A stretch of 64,000 bases of DNA from an uncultured Pelagibacteraceae bacterium (GTDB lineage Bacteria > Pseudomonadota > Alphaproteobacteria > Pelagibacterales > Pelagibacteraceae): assembly GCA_902631265.1 (NCBI GenBank), contig CACOXX010000002.1, forward strand, positions 18,963 through 82,962. Direction: 5' to 3'. The position numbers were made by a program, and so were the translations under genes. The stretch's first letter is position 1; the number at the start of each line of letters is the position of its first letter. This document shows positions 50,880 through 59,939 of the stretch, one piece after another. Below the pieces are notes generated by a model. It did not search any database and had not been told where the DNA came from. It worked only from the letters and a program-made list of their open reading frames with translations.

Positions 50880-51967
50880 TGAATTTAATTATCACAAGAA
50901 ATTTTCCACCTGATGTTGGGGGTATGCAAAATCTTATGTTTGGCCTTACAAAATCACTGTCGGAACATATGATGGTTAAAGTATTTGCTGATGAACATTA
51001 TCAGCAGGAAAAATTTGATGAAGATTTATCATTTTCAATTGAAAGAGTCGGAGGGCCAAAAATCTTTAGAAAATTTAGAAAAGCTTCATTAATTAATAAT
51101 TACTTGCAGAAAAATACTAAAGTAAAAAATATCATCTCTGATCATTGGAAAAGTTTAGAAAATATAAATACCAAAATAAGAAAAACATGCCTAATTCACT
51201 CTAAAGAGATAAATCATAAAAAAGATTCTTTTCTTAATAAACGAGTTGTTAGAGTGTTAAACAACTGCGATCATATCATTGCAAATTCAAACTTCACAAA
51301 AAACCTAGGTATTGAAATAGGTGTTAATGAGGAAAAAATCAAAGTTATTAACCCAGGTGTATTTCCAAGAGAAGAAGTAAATCCAAAAATAGATGAAAAA
51401 ATATTAAAGAAACTTGAAGGAAAAGAGCCAAGACTAATTACTGTTGCTAGATTTGATAAAAGAAAAAATCATGAAAAAATAATTATGTCTTTGAGAAATT
51501 TGAAAGAAATTTACCCAAACATAATTTATATTTGCATAGGTCAAGGAGATACTTTGGAGTCTCAGAAAAAACTTATTAAAGAATTAAAACTTGAAAGTAA
51601 TGTTTTATTTTTAAAGGATTTGTCAAAAGATGAAAAAAACTCATACCTGAAAAATTCAAATGTTTTTGTTATGCCATCAATTTCTTACAAAAAATCTGTA
51701 GAAGGTTTTGGAATTGTTTATGTTGAGGCTGCTCAATATGGAGTTCCGTCAATTGGTGGAAAGGTTGGTGGTGCATCCGACGCTATTGTCGATAATGAAA
51801 CTGGTTTACTTTGTGATGGAAATAACATGGATGAAATCTATCAAAGTTTAGTAAATATATTGCAGAACAATAAATTTAAAGTTTTGGGAAAAAATGCAGA
51901 AGAAAATGCAAAAAAATTTCTTTGGCCAGAAATCTTAAAAAAATATTTAGAAATTCTAAAGAACTAA
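50879..51967 (+). CDS. glycosyltransferase family 4
   Basis: RNFPPDVGGMQNLMFGL, RFDKRKNHEKI, EGFGIVYVEAAQYGVPSIGGKVGGASDAIVDNETGLL. Confidence 0.92.
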   Translation: MNLIITRNFPPDVGGMQNLMFGLTKSLSEHMMVKVFADEHYQQEKFDEDLSFSIERVGGPKIFRKFRKASLINNYLQKNTKVKNIISDHWKSLENINTKIRKTCLIHSKEINHKKDSFLNKRVVRVLNNCDHIIANSNFTKNLGIEIGVNEEKIKVINPGVFPREEVNPKIDEKILKKLEGKEPRLITVARFDKRKNHEKIIMSLRNLKEIYPNIIYICIGQGDTLESQKKLIKELKLESNVLFLKDLSKDEKNSYLKNSNVFVMPSISYKKSVEGFGIVYVEAAQYGVPSIGGKVGGASDAIVDNETGLLCDGNNMDEIYQSLVNILQNNKFKVLGKNAEENAKKFLWPEILKKYLEILKN

Positions 51968-52885
51968 TCTTTCAAAAACTTTCTCTGCACTTAAATTTTT
52001 TAAATCACTCACTTGTATTGCTTTAAAGTTTTCTCTTTCAATACTCACCTTATGAGCTGTCGTATGACTTCCAAACAACGACAGACCTTTAACATTTAAA
52101 TGTGCTGCCATATGTGCAGGACCTGTATCATTAGCAATAACAAATTTGCTTCTCTTTATTAAACCTGCCAGTTCTGAGATAGAAATAGCTTTATCTTCAC
52201 TTAAAATAGAAACAGCATCTAACTTTTTGGCTTTTTCTATTTCACCAGGGCCAGGTGCTAACAATATTTTTAGATTAGGATGATTTTGTTTTATAAGTTT
52301 TATTAATTGATCGTAATATGGCCATTTCTTTTGTTGTAAGTGCTCAGAGCAAAAAGGAAATAACAATATATAATCAGATAAATTATATTTAGAAATAAGT
52401 TTATCAATATTAGAACAGCCCCAAGTAAAATCTGGCTTTAAAGTGTGGGATGTTTTTAAACCAGATATCTTTAATTGATGATCAAACCTTTCTAACACTG
52501 GTTTTTTATCAAATTCTTTTTTAGTTTCATTTGCTGGAAGAGTAGTTTCAGAAGAAGACCATTTATAAGATCCTAAATTAGGAAATAAAATTCTTTTATA
52601 AAATGAAGTCCTTGAGGAATTCTGCAGATCGTAGACCTTTGTAAACTTATGTTGTTTAATTTTTTTCATTAAAGAAAAAAGATAGATCAAATTAAACCTG
52701 GACAATCTTTTATCGACAATTACTTCTTTTATATTGGGATTTTTTTTGAAAAGATCTGAATATACGTGAGATGTTAATAAATAAATAAAATCATCTTTAT
52801 GGTTGTCATAAATATCTTGAATTGCCCCACTCGCTTGAGCTATATCTCCTAGTGATCCGTGCTTTATGATTAATATATTAGACAT
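51956..52885 (-). CDS. glycosyltransferase family 9 (heptosyltransferase-like)
   Basis: ILIIKHGSLGDIAQASGAI, FVIANDTGPAHMAAHLNVKGLSLFGSH. Confidence 0.92.
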   Translation of the reverse strand: MSNILIIKHGSLGDIAQASGAIQDIYDNHKDDFIYLLTSHVYSDLFKKNPNIKEVIVDKRLSRFNLIYLFSLMKKIKQHKFTKVYDLQNSSRTSFYKRILFPNLGSYKWSSSETTLPANETKKEFDKKPVLERFDHQLKISGLKTSHTLKPDFTWGCSNIDKLISKYNLSDYILLFPFCSEHLQQKKWPYYDQLIKLIKQNHPNLKILLAPGPGEIEKAKKLDAVSILSEDKAISISELAGLIKRSKFVIANDTGPAHMAAHLNVKGLSLFGSHTTAHKVSIERENFKAIQVSDLKNLSAEKVFERLVL

Positions 52886-52917
52886 ATTTTTAACAATTTA
52901 TCACACTATAAAATTTT

Positions 52918-53307
52918 ATGAATAAAATATTAGTTGAAGTTTCTGTTGGTGAGTTATTAGATAAATTAACTATCCTTGAAATCAAAAAAGACAAAATCAA
53001 AGATTCAGAAAAATTAAAATTCATAAATTTAGAATATGATTCTCTAAAGGAACAATATGATAAAAATGTGAAAGTTGATGAAAAGATTAAGAGTTTATTC
53101 TCTGAATTAAAAGAAATAAATGCAAAATTATGGGACATTGAGGATAATAAAAGACAATGTGAAAAAGATTCAAAATTCGATGATCATTTCATTTTATTAT
53201 CAAGAGAAATCCATTTTTTAAACGACAAACGAGCAGGTATTAAGTTAGAAATAAATAATCATACTGGATCTAAAATCAAAGAAATTAAAGAATATACAAA
53301 ATATTAA
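52918..53307 (+). CDS. DUF6165-like small coiled-coil protein
   Basis: ILVEVSVGELLDKLTILEIKKDKI...LWDIEDNKRQCE...HFILLSREIHFLNDKRAGIKLEIN. Confidence 0.7.
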   Translation: MNKILVEVSVGELLDKLTILEIKKDKIKDSEKLKFINLEYDSLKEQYDKNVKVDEKIKSLFSELKEINAKLWDIEDNKRQCEKDSKFDDHFILLSREIHFLNDKRAGIKLEINNHTGSKIKEIKEYTKY

Positions 53308-53975
53308 TAACTATATTTTTTTTCCAAAAATTTAATTAAATTGTGTACCAAAAAAGTTAAAAACAAGTAAATACCACCCGCAACAATAAATACTTCAACC
53401 GGTTTGAAAGTTGTAGAAATAATATATTTAGCCACTCCTGTTAAATCCATTAAAGTAACTGTGCTAGCCAAAGAAGTACCCTTTAGCATCAATATAATTT
53501 CATTGCCATAAGCTGGTAATGATTGTCGAATAGCAATAGGAGTTTGTATTTTAAAAAAAATAATTTTGTTTGATAAGCCTAAACTTTTGCCTGCTTCTAT
53601 AAAACCCAGGTTAATTGTTTGAAGGGCAGATCTAATAATTTCAGATGTATAAGCTCCTGTATTTAAAGAAAATGCTATAATTGCACACCAGTATGGTTCT
53701 TTTAAAATTACCCATAAAAACGAAGATCTTAAAAATTCTATTTGTCCTAGTCCGAAATAAATAATAAATATTTGAACAAGTAGTGGAGTACCTCTGAATA
53801 GATACGAATATCCATAAGCAAATCTATTTATGAAAATATTTTTGCTAAGTCTTAAAATTGCAAAACAAAATCCTAAAATTAATCCAATTATAAGAGATAA
53901 TGATAATAATTTTAGCGTAATTAAAGTAGCATTTAACAACTTTGGAAAACTATTTAACATTAAATCAAAATCCAT
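53304..53975 (-). CDS. polar amino acid ABC transporter permease
   Basis: FRGTPLLVQIFIIYFGLG, GAYTSEIIRSALQTINLGFIEAGKSLGLS. Confidence 0.93.
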   Translation of the reverse strand: MDFDLMLNSFPKLLNATLITLKLLSLSLIIGLILGFCFAILRLSKNIFINRFAYGYSYLFRGTPLLVQIFIIYFGLGQIEFLRSSFLWVILKEPYWCAIIAFSLNTGAYTSEIIRSALQTINLGFIEAGKSLGLSNKIIFFKIQTPIAIRQSLPAYGNEIILMLKGTSLASTVTLMDLTGVAKYIISTTFKPVEVFIVAGGIYLFLTFLVHNLIKFLEKKYSY

Positions 53976-54667
53976 TAGAAACCTCTGTTGTATTTTATTT
54001 CTAATTTATTAATTAATTTCATGCTCAGAAAAGTTAATAACAAATATAATAATGCAGCAAATGAATAAAAAAATAACGGATCTCTTGTTGAGCCTGCTGC
54101 AATATATGATTGTCTCATAATTTCTACCAATCCTGTTACAGAAATTAAAGATGTGTCTTTAAGGGTTATTTGCCATACATTACTTAAATTTGGGATAGCT
54201 AATCTAAGCATTTGTGGGAGTATTACTTTTAAAAAATGAATTGGTTTTTTCAGCCCTAAAACTTGAGAAGCTTCAAATTGACCTTTGTCAATTGATTGTA
54301 TTGCTCCTCTAAAAACTTCAGTTGAGTAAGCGCCAGAAATTATTCCAATTGCAAAAGAACCTGTAATAAAAGCGTTTATCTCAATGTATTCATTATAACC
54401 AAAAATTGAAGCAACAAACATCACTGCACCACTTCCACCAAAAAAAAATAAATATATAACTAATAATTCTGGCACACCTCTAATTACTGTAGTGTAAGAG
54501 TTGGCAATAATATTTAAAAATCTATTTTTTGATAGTTTTAAAGGGGTAAAAATTAATGCAAAAATAAAACCAATTATCATTGCTGTTAATGAAACTGCTA
54601 AAGTCATGAGAGTTGCAAAAAACAACTCATCACCCCAACCTGAATTTCCAAATGAAAGAAGACTCAT
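53975..54667 (-). CDS. polar amino acid ABC transporter permease
   Basis: IRGVPELLVIYLFFFGG, GAYSTEVFRGAIQSIDKGQFEASQVLGL. Confidence 0.93.
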   Translation of the reverse strand: MSLLSFGNSGWGDELFFATLMTLAVSLTAMIIGFIFALIFTPLKLSKNRFLNIIANSYTTVIRGVPELLVIYLFFFGGSGAVMFVASIFGYNEYIEINAFITGSFAIGIISGAYSTEVFRGAIQSIDKGQFEASQVLGLKKPIHFLKVILPQMLRLAIPNLSNVWQITLKDTSLISVTGLVEIMRQSYIAAGSTRDPLFFYSFAALLYLLLTFLSMKLINKLEIKYNRGF

Positions 54668-54670
54668 AAA

Positions 54671-54701
54671 TTATGGCGACTATATTATATAGCCGCCATA
54701 A
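54671..54701 (-). repeat. intercistronic inverted repeat (strong hairpin) between ABC binding-protein and permease genes
   Basis: TTATGGCG (54671-54678) pairs with CGCCATAA (54694-54701); after one A/C mismatch, inner CTATA/TATAG pairs. Confidence 0.75.
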
Positions 54702-54710
54702 CTGAAATAA

Positions 54711-55562
54711 TTACATGGAAGCGTCAAAACCAAAATGTTTTATTGCAAGTTTGCTTATAATTCCTTGCTTTCTCGCTTCATTAATTGCTTTGTTGAAATC
54801 TTTTAGTAACTGAGCATCTCTTTTTCCGATTGCTCCGTCACCACTTTTTCTTATTCCAACACCAACTCCATTTCCAAATGCTCCACCTGAAAATGTAGGC
54901 CCAACTAGTACAACTGGTTTTCCAGATTTATCTGCATAGTCAGTAAAAGCAACAGCGGCAGCTAATGCTGCATCACATCTTCCCGCTGCTAAATCAAGAT
55001 TTACTTCATCTTGAGTTTTGTAAGTTCTAACATTTACTTTACCAACATCGCCTGACTCTAAAAAGTTTTGATGAATAGTTGCTGTTTGAACACAAACTGT
55101 TTTTCCTTTAAGAGCAGCAGTAATAGTTTTTAGATCTTTCTTCGCTGATCCACTTTTTTTTGAAAGATTTATACCCTCAGAAGTTTCCATACTTTCTAAA
55201 CTTGAACCTTTCATAACTGCAAGAGACGCAACTTCATCTGCATAACCCTGAGAAAAGTTTATTGTTTTTAATCTTTCGTCCGTAATTGACATTCCGGCCA
55301 TTATTGCATCGAATTTTCTCATTAGAAGAGCTGGTATCATGCCATCCCAATCTTGTTCAACTATAGTACACTCATGACCCATAATTTTACATAATTCATT
55401 TGCAAGCTCGACTTCAAAGCCAATTAATTTTCCTGATGCATCTTTTGCATTCCAGGGAGGATAAGCGCCCTCAGTACCAATCTTAATTTTATCAGCTAAT
55501 ACTGAAAACGTGACAAAAAACGAAATCAATATTCCCAAACTGAATTTTTTTAATATATTCAT
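54711..55562 (-). CDS. polar amino acid ABC transporter substrate-binding protein
   Basis: Signal peptide; KIGTEGAYPPWNAKDASGKLIGFEVELANELCK, QDWDGMIPALLMRKFDAIMAGMSIT. Confidence 0.93.
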   Translation of the reverse strand: MNILKKFSLGILISFFVTFSVLADKIKIGTEGAYPPWNAKDASGKLIGFEVELANELCKIMGHECTIVEQDWDGMIPALLMRKFDAIMAGMSITDERLKTINFSQGYADEVASLAVMKGSSLESMETSEGINLSKKSGSAKKDLKTITAALKGKTVCVQTATIHQNFLESGDVGKVNVRTYKTQDEVNLDLAAGRCDAALAAAVAFTDYADKSGKPVVLVGPTFSGGAFGNGVGVGIRKSGDGAIGKRDAQLLKDFNKAINEARKQGIISKLAIKHFGFDASM

Positions 55563-55618
55563 TGTACCTCCATTATTTAAAATGGATTATTTCATAAATT
55601 TATTTTGCTTAAAAGAAA

Positions 55619-56659
55619 TTATTTATTTAAAGAAGAGGCAAAATTCCAAGAGCAATCAAAACTTGGAATATAAATTCTATCTAAAGATGTATTTCCAAAG
55701 CTTTTTTCAAAAAGATTAAGCCATTTATCAACTTGTTTAGGTTTTTTATCTTGGCTTCCAACTTGGGCAGTTATAGTTCCATTTGGTTTTAGAATTCTTT
55801 TTAGAGATTTTATATTTTTTGCGGCTAAATCAATACAATACTGATCATCGTTTAAATCTACATAAATTTTATCATACTTATTGTCTTCAACTGATTTAAT
55901 ACTTTCAAACGCATCTCCCCATACACACTGCACATGATTTTTTGTAGTTGCTTTTTTACCTACCTTAGATAAATATTTCTCACACATTGTTACAACTTCA
56001 GGATCTAATTCATACCAATCAATTAATTTAAAACCTTTAGATATACATTCTCTTGCAACACCACCGTCTCCTCCACCAATAATTGCTGTTTTATCATTTG
56101 ATGGGTTAAGTTTTAAACCAGAGTTAACAAATGTAGAACTATACAAATGTTCATCATTTTCTGCTACTTGGAGTTCACCGTCTATAAAAAGGGATTTACC
56201 AAATTGTTCTAAATCTAAAATTTCAATGTTTTGACCTACTTTTGAGGTAAAGTTTTCTAAAACATCTTTTACCATGTAATATTTTTTTAAACCTGGCGAG
56301 CTATAAATATCATCATAATAACTTATGGTGTCTCTATTAAACTCTTTTTTAACAATTCTTTTATGCTTAATTTCTTTCTTTAAAATATCATAAGCAACAT
56401 CAGGATTTACTTTTCCACATGTAAAAAAATCAAAACTAATAATTCCCCTTTCGGGAAAAGTATGAAAGCTTATGTGACTTTCTGCTAATAAAGCTACAAG
56501 AGTAAAGCCTTGTGGTTCGAATTTATACTTTGAAATCTCTAGAACAGTTACTTTTGCCTTCTTTGATATTTTATAGACTAGTTTTTCAAAGAATTTCGGT
56601 TCGTACTCTTTTTCAGTACCTATAATGTCTAAAGTGACGTGCTCCCCAACCTTCGTCAT
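55619..56659 (-). CDS. fused S-adenosylmethionine decarboxylase / spermidine synthase
   Basis: N-terminal SpeD motif AESHISFHTFPE and FFTCG; C-terminal SpeE motifs ELQVAENDEHLYSS, IIGGGDGGVAREC. Confidence 0.92.
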   Translation of the reverse strand: MTKVGEHVTLDIIGTEKEYEPKFFEKLVYKISKKAKVTVLEISKYKFEPQGFTLVALLAESHISFHTFPERGIISFDFFTCGKVNPDVAYDILKKEIKHKRIVKKEFNRDTISYYDDIYSSPGLKKYYMVKDVLENFTSKVGQNIEILDLEQFGKSLFIDGELQVAENDEHLYSSTFVNSGLKLNPSNDKTAIIGGGDGGVARECISKGFKLIDWYELDPEVVTMCEKYLSKVGKKATTKNHVQCVWGDAFESIKSVEDNKYDKIYVDLNDDQYCIDLAAKNIKSLKRILKPNGTITAQVGSQDKKPKQVDKWLNLFEKSFGNTSLDRIYIPSFDCSWNFASSLNK

Positions 56660-56665
56660 AAAAAG

Positions 56666-57313
56666 TTATCCTTTTTTATAGTTTTTAACTTTTTCTAATA
56701 TTACATCCATCTCACTTGATGAAAGAATCTTAGGTTCTCCTAACTTTATTGCATTTATGTATTGATGGCAAATATTTTCAACTTCTTCTGCAAGTTCGAA
56801 AGCTGAGTTCAAGTTATCCCCATAAGCAACTTGACCGTGATTAGACATCAAGCATGCTTTTCTATTTTCTAATGCTTCAATAATATTGTCAGATAGTTCT
56901 TGTGTTCCAAAAGTTGCATACTTTGCACACTTTATATTGTCTCCTCCAGCTAACGCTATCATATAATGAAAAGCTGGAATGTCTTTGTTATGTGCAGATA
57001 CAGCTGTTGCGTGTGGTGAATGAGCGTGAACGACGGCTTTTGCATCAGCCTTCTTTAAATAAATATCTTTATGAAATCTCCATTCCGAAGAAGGCTGCAA
57101 ACCTTTTTCATCATATCTCCCCTCTAAAGATACAAAGACGATATCATCAGCTTTTAAACTGTCGTATTTTTTGCCTGATGGAGTAATTAAAAACCCCTCT
57201 TCATTATTGTTCTGAGCTTTAAGTGAAATATTTCCTGATCTTAACGGAGATAAATTTGTACTATTTAGTTTTTGTGCAAATTTTATTATTTCTTCTCTAC
57301 TCTTAACGTCCAT
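56666..57313 (-). CDS. class II aldolase, FucA/Ald2-like
   Basis: SGNISL, LITPSGKKYDSL, SSEWRFH, VVHAHSPHATAV, HYMIALAGG, CAKYATFGTQELS, NHGQVAYG: close to the E. coli FucA pattern including Zn His residues and catalytic Glu. Confidence 0.87.
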   Translation of the reverse strand: MDVKSREEIIKFAQKLNSTNLSPLRSGNISLKAQNNNEEGFLITPSGKKYDSLKADDIVFVSLEGRYDEKGLQPSSEWRFHKDIYLKKADAKAVVHAHSPHATAVSAHNKDIPAFHYMIALAGGDNIKCAKYATFGTQELSDNIIEALENRKACLMSNHGQVAYGDNLNSAFELAEEVENICHQYINAIKLGEPKILSSSEMDVILEKVKNYKKG

Positions 57314-57626
57314 AATTTTTTAAATATTTTAAAAATAAATACCCAAAAATTAGACCTACGCCTATTAGAATATACTGGTAAAACTTTAATAATAAAAACT
57401 GTGGTGGAAGCTCACTTTCATAAGGGTTCTGCATAAAAAAGTTTTTTGAACCGTCTTCATACAAATCAACAGGTCCAATAACTAAATAAATTCCATAAAT
57501 TGCTATATAAATACATGGTGCTAAAGAAAGATAAATTAATGTCTTATTATTCTTAACAATACTTAGCCAATTAGCTGAAACACCAACTAACAAAAGACAA
57601 ACAAGTGATAAAATAAGTGGGTTCAT
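57303..57626 (-). CDS. small hypothetical membrane protein
   Basis: 107 aa, about three hydrophobic segments, overlaps flanking genes by 4-11 nt. Confidence 0.65.
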   Translation of the reverse strand: MNPLILSLVCLLLVGVSANWLSIVKNNKTLIYLSLAPCIYIAIYGIYLVIGPVDLYEDGSKNFFMQNPYESELPPQFLLLKFYQYILIGVGLIFGYLFLKYLKNYGR

Positions 57627-58693
57627 TTAAATAAATTTTTTAATCCTTTTTCTGATGCTTCGCAAATACCTTTTTCTGTTATTAAACCAGTTATATATTT
57701 TGCTGGTGTAACATCAAATGCTAAATTCATAGCCTTACTTTTATTTGGGTATATCTGTACTTTTTTTACTTTTCCATTTTCATCAACCCCTTCAATTTTT
57801 GATAACTCCTCTGAACTTCTTTCTTCAATTGGAATATCTTTAGAATTTTTAATTTTCCAATCGATAGTTGAACTTGGTAATGCTACGTAAAAAGGCACAT
57901 TGTTGTCTTTTGCAGCGAGCGCTTTTAAATAAGTTCCAACTTTATTGCACACATCGCCATTAGATAAAGTGCGGTCAGTTCCAACAATACACATATCAAC
58001 TTCTCCTCTTTGCATTAAAATTCCACCAGTATTATCTGCAATGATTGTATTTTTAATGCCTTCTTCATTTAATTCATATGATGTTAAGTTTGCACCTTGA
58101 TTTCTAGGTCTAGTTTCATCTGCCCAAACATGAACGGGAATACCCTTTTTATGTGCATGATAAATTGGGGATGTGGCTGTTCCCCAATTAATTGTTGCAA
58201 GCCATCCAGCGTTACAATGAGTTAAAATGTTTACTGTATCTTTTTTTTTTTTATAAATTTCCTCAATTATTTTAAGACCATTTAATCCTATATTTTCGCA
58301 AAATTTTATATCTTCTTCGCAAATTTCTTTTGCTTCATTCAAAGCAATATCTAAAATTTTTTCACTATTAACCCCTGAAAGTTTATTCATCATTCTATCT
58401 ACTGCCCATTTCAAATTAATCGCTGTTGGTCTAGATTTTATTAAATCTTCAGCCGATTTTTTTAAAAAAGATTGATCATTATTTTCTAAAATAGCTAAAA
58501 CTAACCCATAAGCTGCGGTGGCTCCTATTAAAGGTGCGCCTCTTACCTCCATTATCTTAATTGCATTTATCGAGTCCTTAACTGTTTTAAGATCTTTTAT
58601 AATAAATTGGTGTGGGAGTTTTGTTTGATCAATTATCTTAACAATATTATTTTCAAACCAAATTGTTCTATATTCTTTTCCTTCAATTTTCAT
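57623..58693 (-). CDS. mtnA: S-methyl-5-thioribose-1-phosphate isomerase
   Basis: IMEVRGAPLIGATAAYGLVLA, NILTHCNAGWLATINWGTATSPIYHAH, DETRPRNQGANLTSYEL, CIVGTDR. Confidence 0.95.
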   Translation of the reverse strand: MKIEGKEYRTIWFENNIVKIIDQTKLPHQFIIKDLKTVKDSINAIKIMEVRGAPLIGATAAYGLVLAILENNDQSFLKKSAEDLIKSRPTAINLKWAVDRMMNKLSGVNSEKILDIALNEAKEICEEDIKFCENIGLNGLKIIEEIYKKKKDTVNILTHCNAGWLATINWGTATSPIYHAHKKGIPVHVWADETRPRNQGANLTSYELNEEGIKNTIIADNTGGILMQRGEVDMCIVGTDRTLSNGDVCNKVGTYLKALAAKDNNVPFYVALPSSTIDWKIKNSKDIPIEERSSEELSKIEGVDENGKVKKVQIYPNKSKAMNLAFDVTPAKYITGLITEKGICEASEKGLKNLFK

Positions 58694-58695
58694 TT

Positions 58696-59073
58696 TTATC
58701 TAAGCTCACAATAATATTTAGCGTACTTTGGGAAGAACATTCTAAGTTCTTCTTTTTTCTTTTCATCTAAAACAATAATTTCAATAAAGTTTGGTTTACT
58801 AAAACCAAATATCTTTATACATTGTTGCTGAGCTATTTGTTCTTTTGGAGCAACATGCTGTGCCCCTTTATGAAAAATACTAGTTTCATAAACCTTTTTT
58901 AAATAGGCTTCATCTTTATCACTATTCACACCTACATAAATCATTCTAACATCATCAGTAAATATATTTGACCTTGTATCACGGTTCATTGCTGCATGTT
59001 GAGCCTCATCCCAAGTTCTCATGCAACCAAATAATAAAATTGTAGAAATTATTATTACAAAATAATTTTTCAT
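58696..59073 (-). CDS. putative lipoprotein
   Basis: Hydrophobic N-terminus with lipobox-like LLFGC; 125 aa. Confidence 0.65.
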   Translation of the reverse strand: MKNYFVIIISTILLFGCMRTWDEAQHAAMNRDTRSNIFTDDVRMIYVGVNSDKDEAYLKKVYETSIFHKGAQHVAPKEQIAQQQCIKIFGFSKPNFIEIIVLDEKKKEELRMFFPKYAKYYCELR

Positions 59074-59939
59074 TTATTTAAAACTCTACCAGCAACAGTT
59101 TTTAGTTTATCTTTTGTTTTTTGAGTTCTTTTTTCTGGAGCCGTAATAATAGCCACATCCAGACAGTTATTAGTTGGATCCTTAGGGTCAATATGTTTTT
59201 CAAAATTTTCTATAAGATTTTTGATCATGCTCTTTGCCTTTGTAGCATTTCCTAAAAGAACTTTAATTACTTGTTGAACATCAACATTTTCATGATCCGG
59301 GTGCCAACAATCATAATCTGTGACCATTGATACGGACGCATATCTTATTTCAGCCTCTCTAGCTAATTTTGCCTCTGGCATATTAGTCATTCCAATTACA
59401 TCTGCCTTCCAGGATCTGTACAAATTAGATTCTGCTAATGTTGAAAACTGTGGTCCTTCCATTACAACATAAGTGCCGCCTCTTTGATAATCAATTTTTT
59501 CTTTCTTAATTGCATCTTCACAAGCGTTCATTAATCCAGTTGAAGTTGGATGTGCCATTGATACGTGAGCAACAATTTCATTATCAAAAAATGTTTTATT
59601 TCTTGCAAAAGTTCTATCGATAAATTGATCAACTATTACAAATTTTCCTGGTGGTAAATTTTCTTTAAGAGATCCTACTGCTGAGATAGAAACAATATCA
59701 GTAACTCCTAGCTGTTTTAGTGCATCAATGTTGGCTCTAAAATTAATATTTGATGGGCTGATATAATGACCTTTCCCATGTCTAGGTAGAAAAAAAACTT
59801 CTTTTTTTAGAAACTTAGCCTTTAAAATTTTGTCTGAAGGCTTGCCCCATGGTGTGTTTAAATCAATTTGTTCTCTATCCTTAAATTCCTCAACATCATA
59901 CAAGCCGCTTCCCCCAATTATAGCTATCTTGTTAGTCAT
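59070..59939 (-). CDS. mtnP: S-methyl-5'-thioadenosine phosphorylase
   Basis: IAIIGGSGLYDVEEF, FLPRHGKGHYISPSNINFRANIDALKQLG, EGPQFSTLAESNLYRSW, VIGMTNMPEAKLAREAEI. Confidence 0.95.
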   Translation of the reverse strand: MTNKIAIIGGSGLYDVEEFKDREQIDLNTPWGKPSDKILKAKFLKKEVFFLPRHGKGHYISPSNINFRANIDALKQLGVTDIVSISAVGSLKENLPPGKFVIVDQFIDRTFARNKTFFDNEIVAHVSMAHPTSTGLMNACEDAIKKEKIDYQRGGTYVVMEGPQFSTLAESNLYRSWKADVIGMTNMPEAKLAREAEIRYASVSMVTDYDCWHPDHENVDVQQVIKVLLGNATKAKSMIKNLIENFEKHIDPKDPTNNCLDVAIITAPEKRTQKTKDKLKTVAGRVLNK

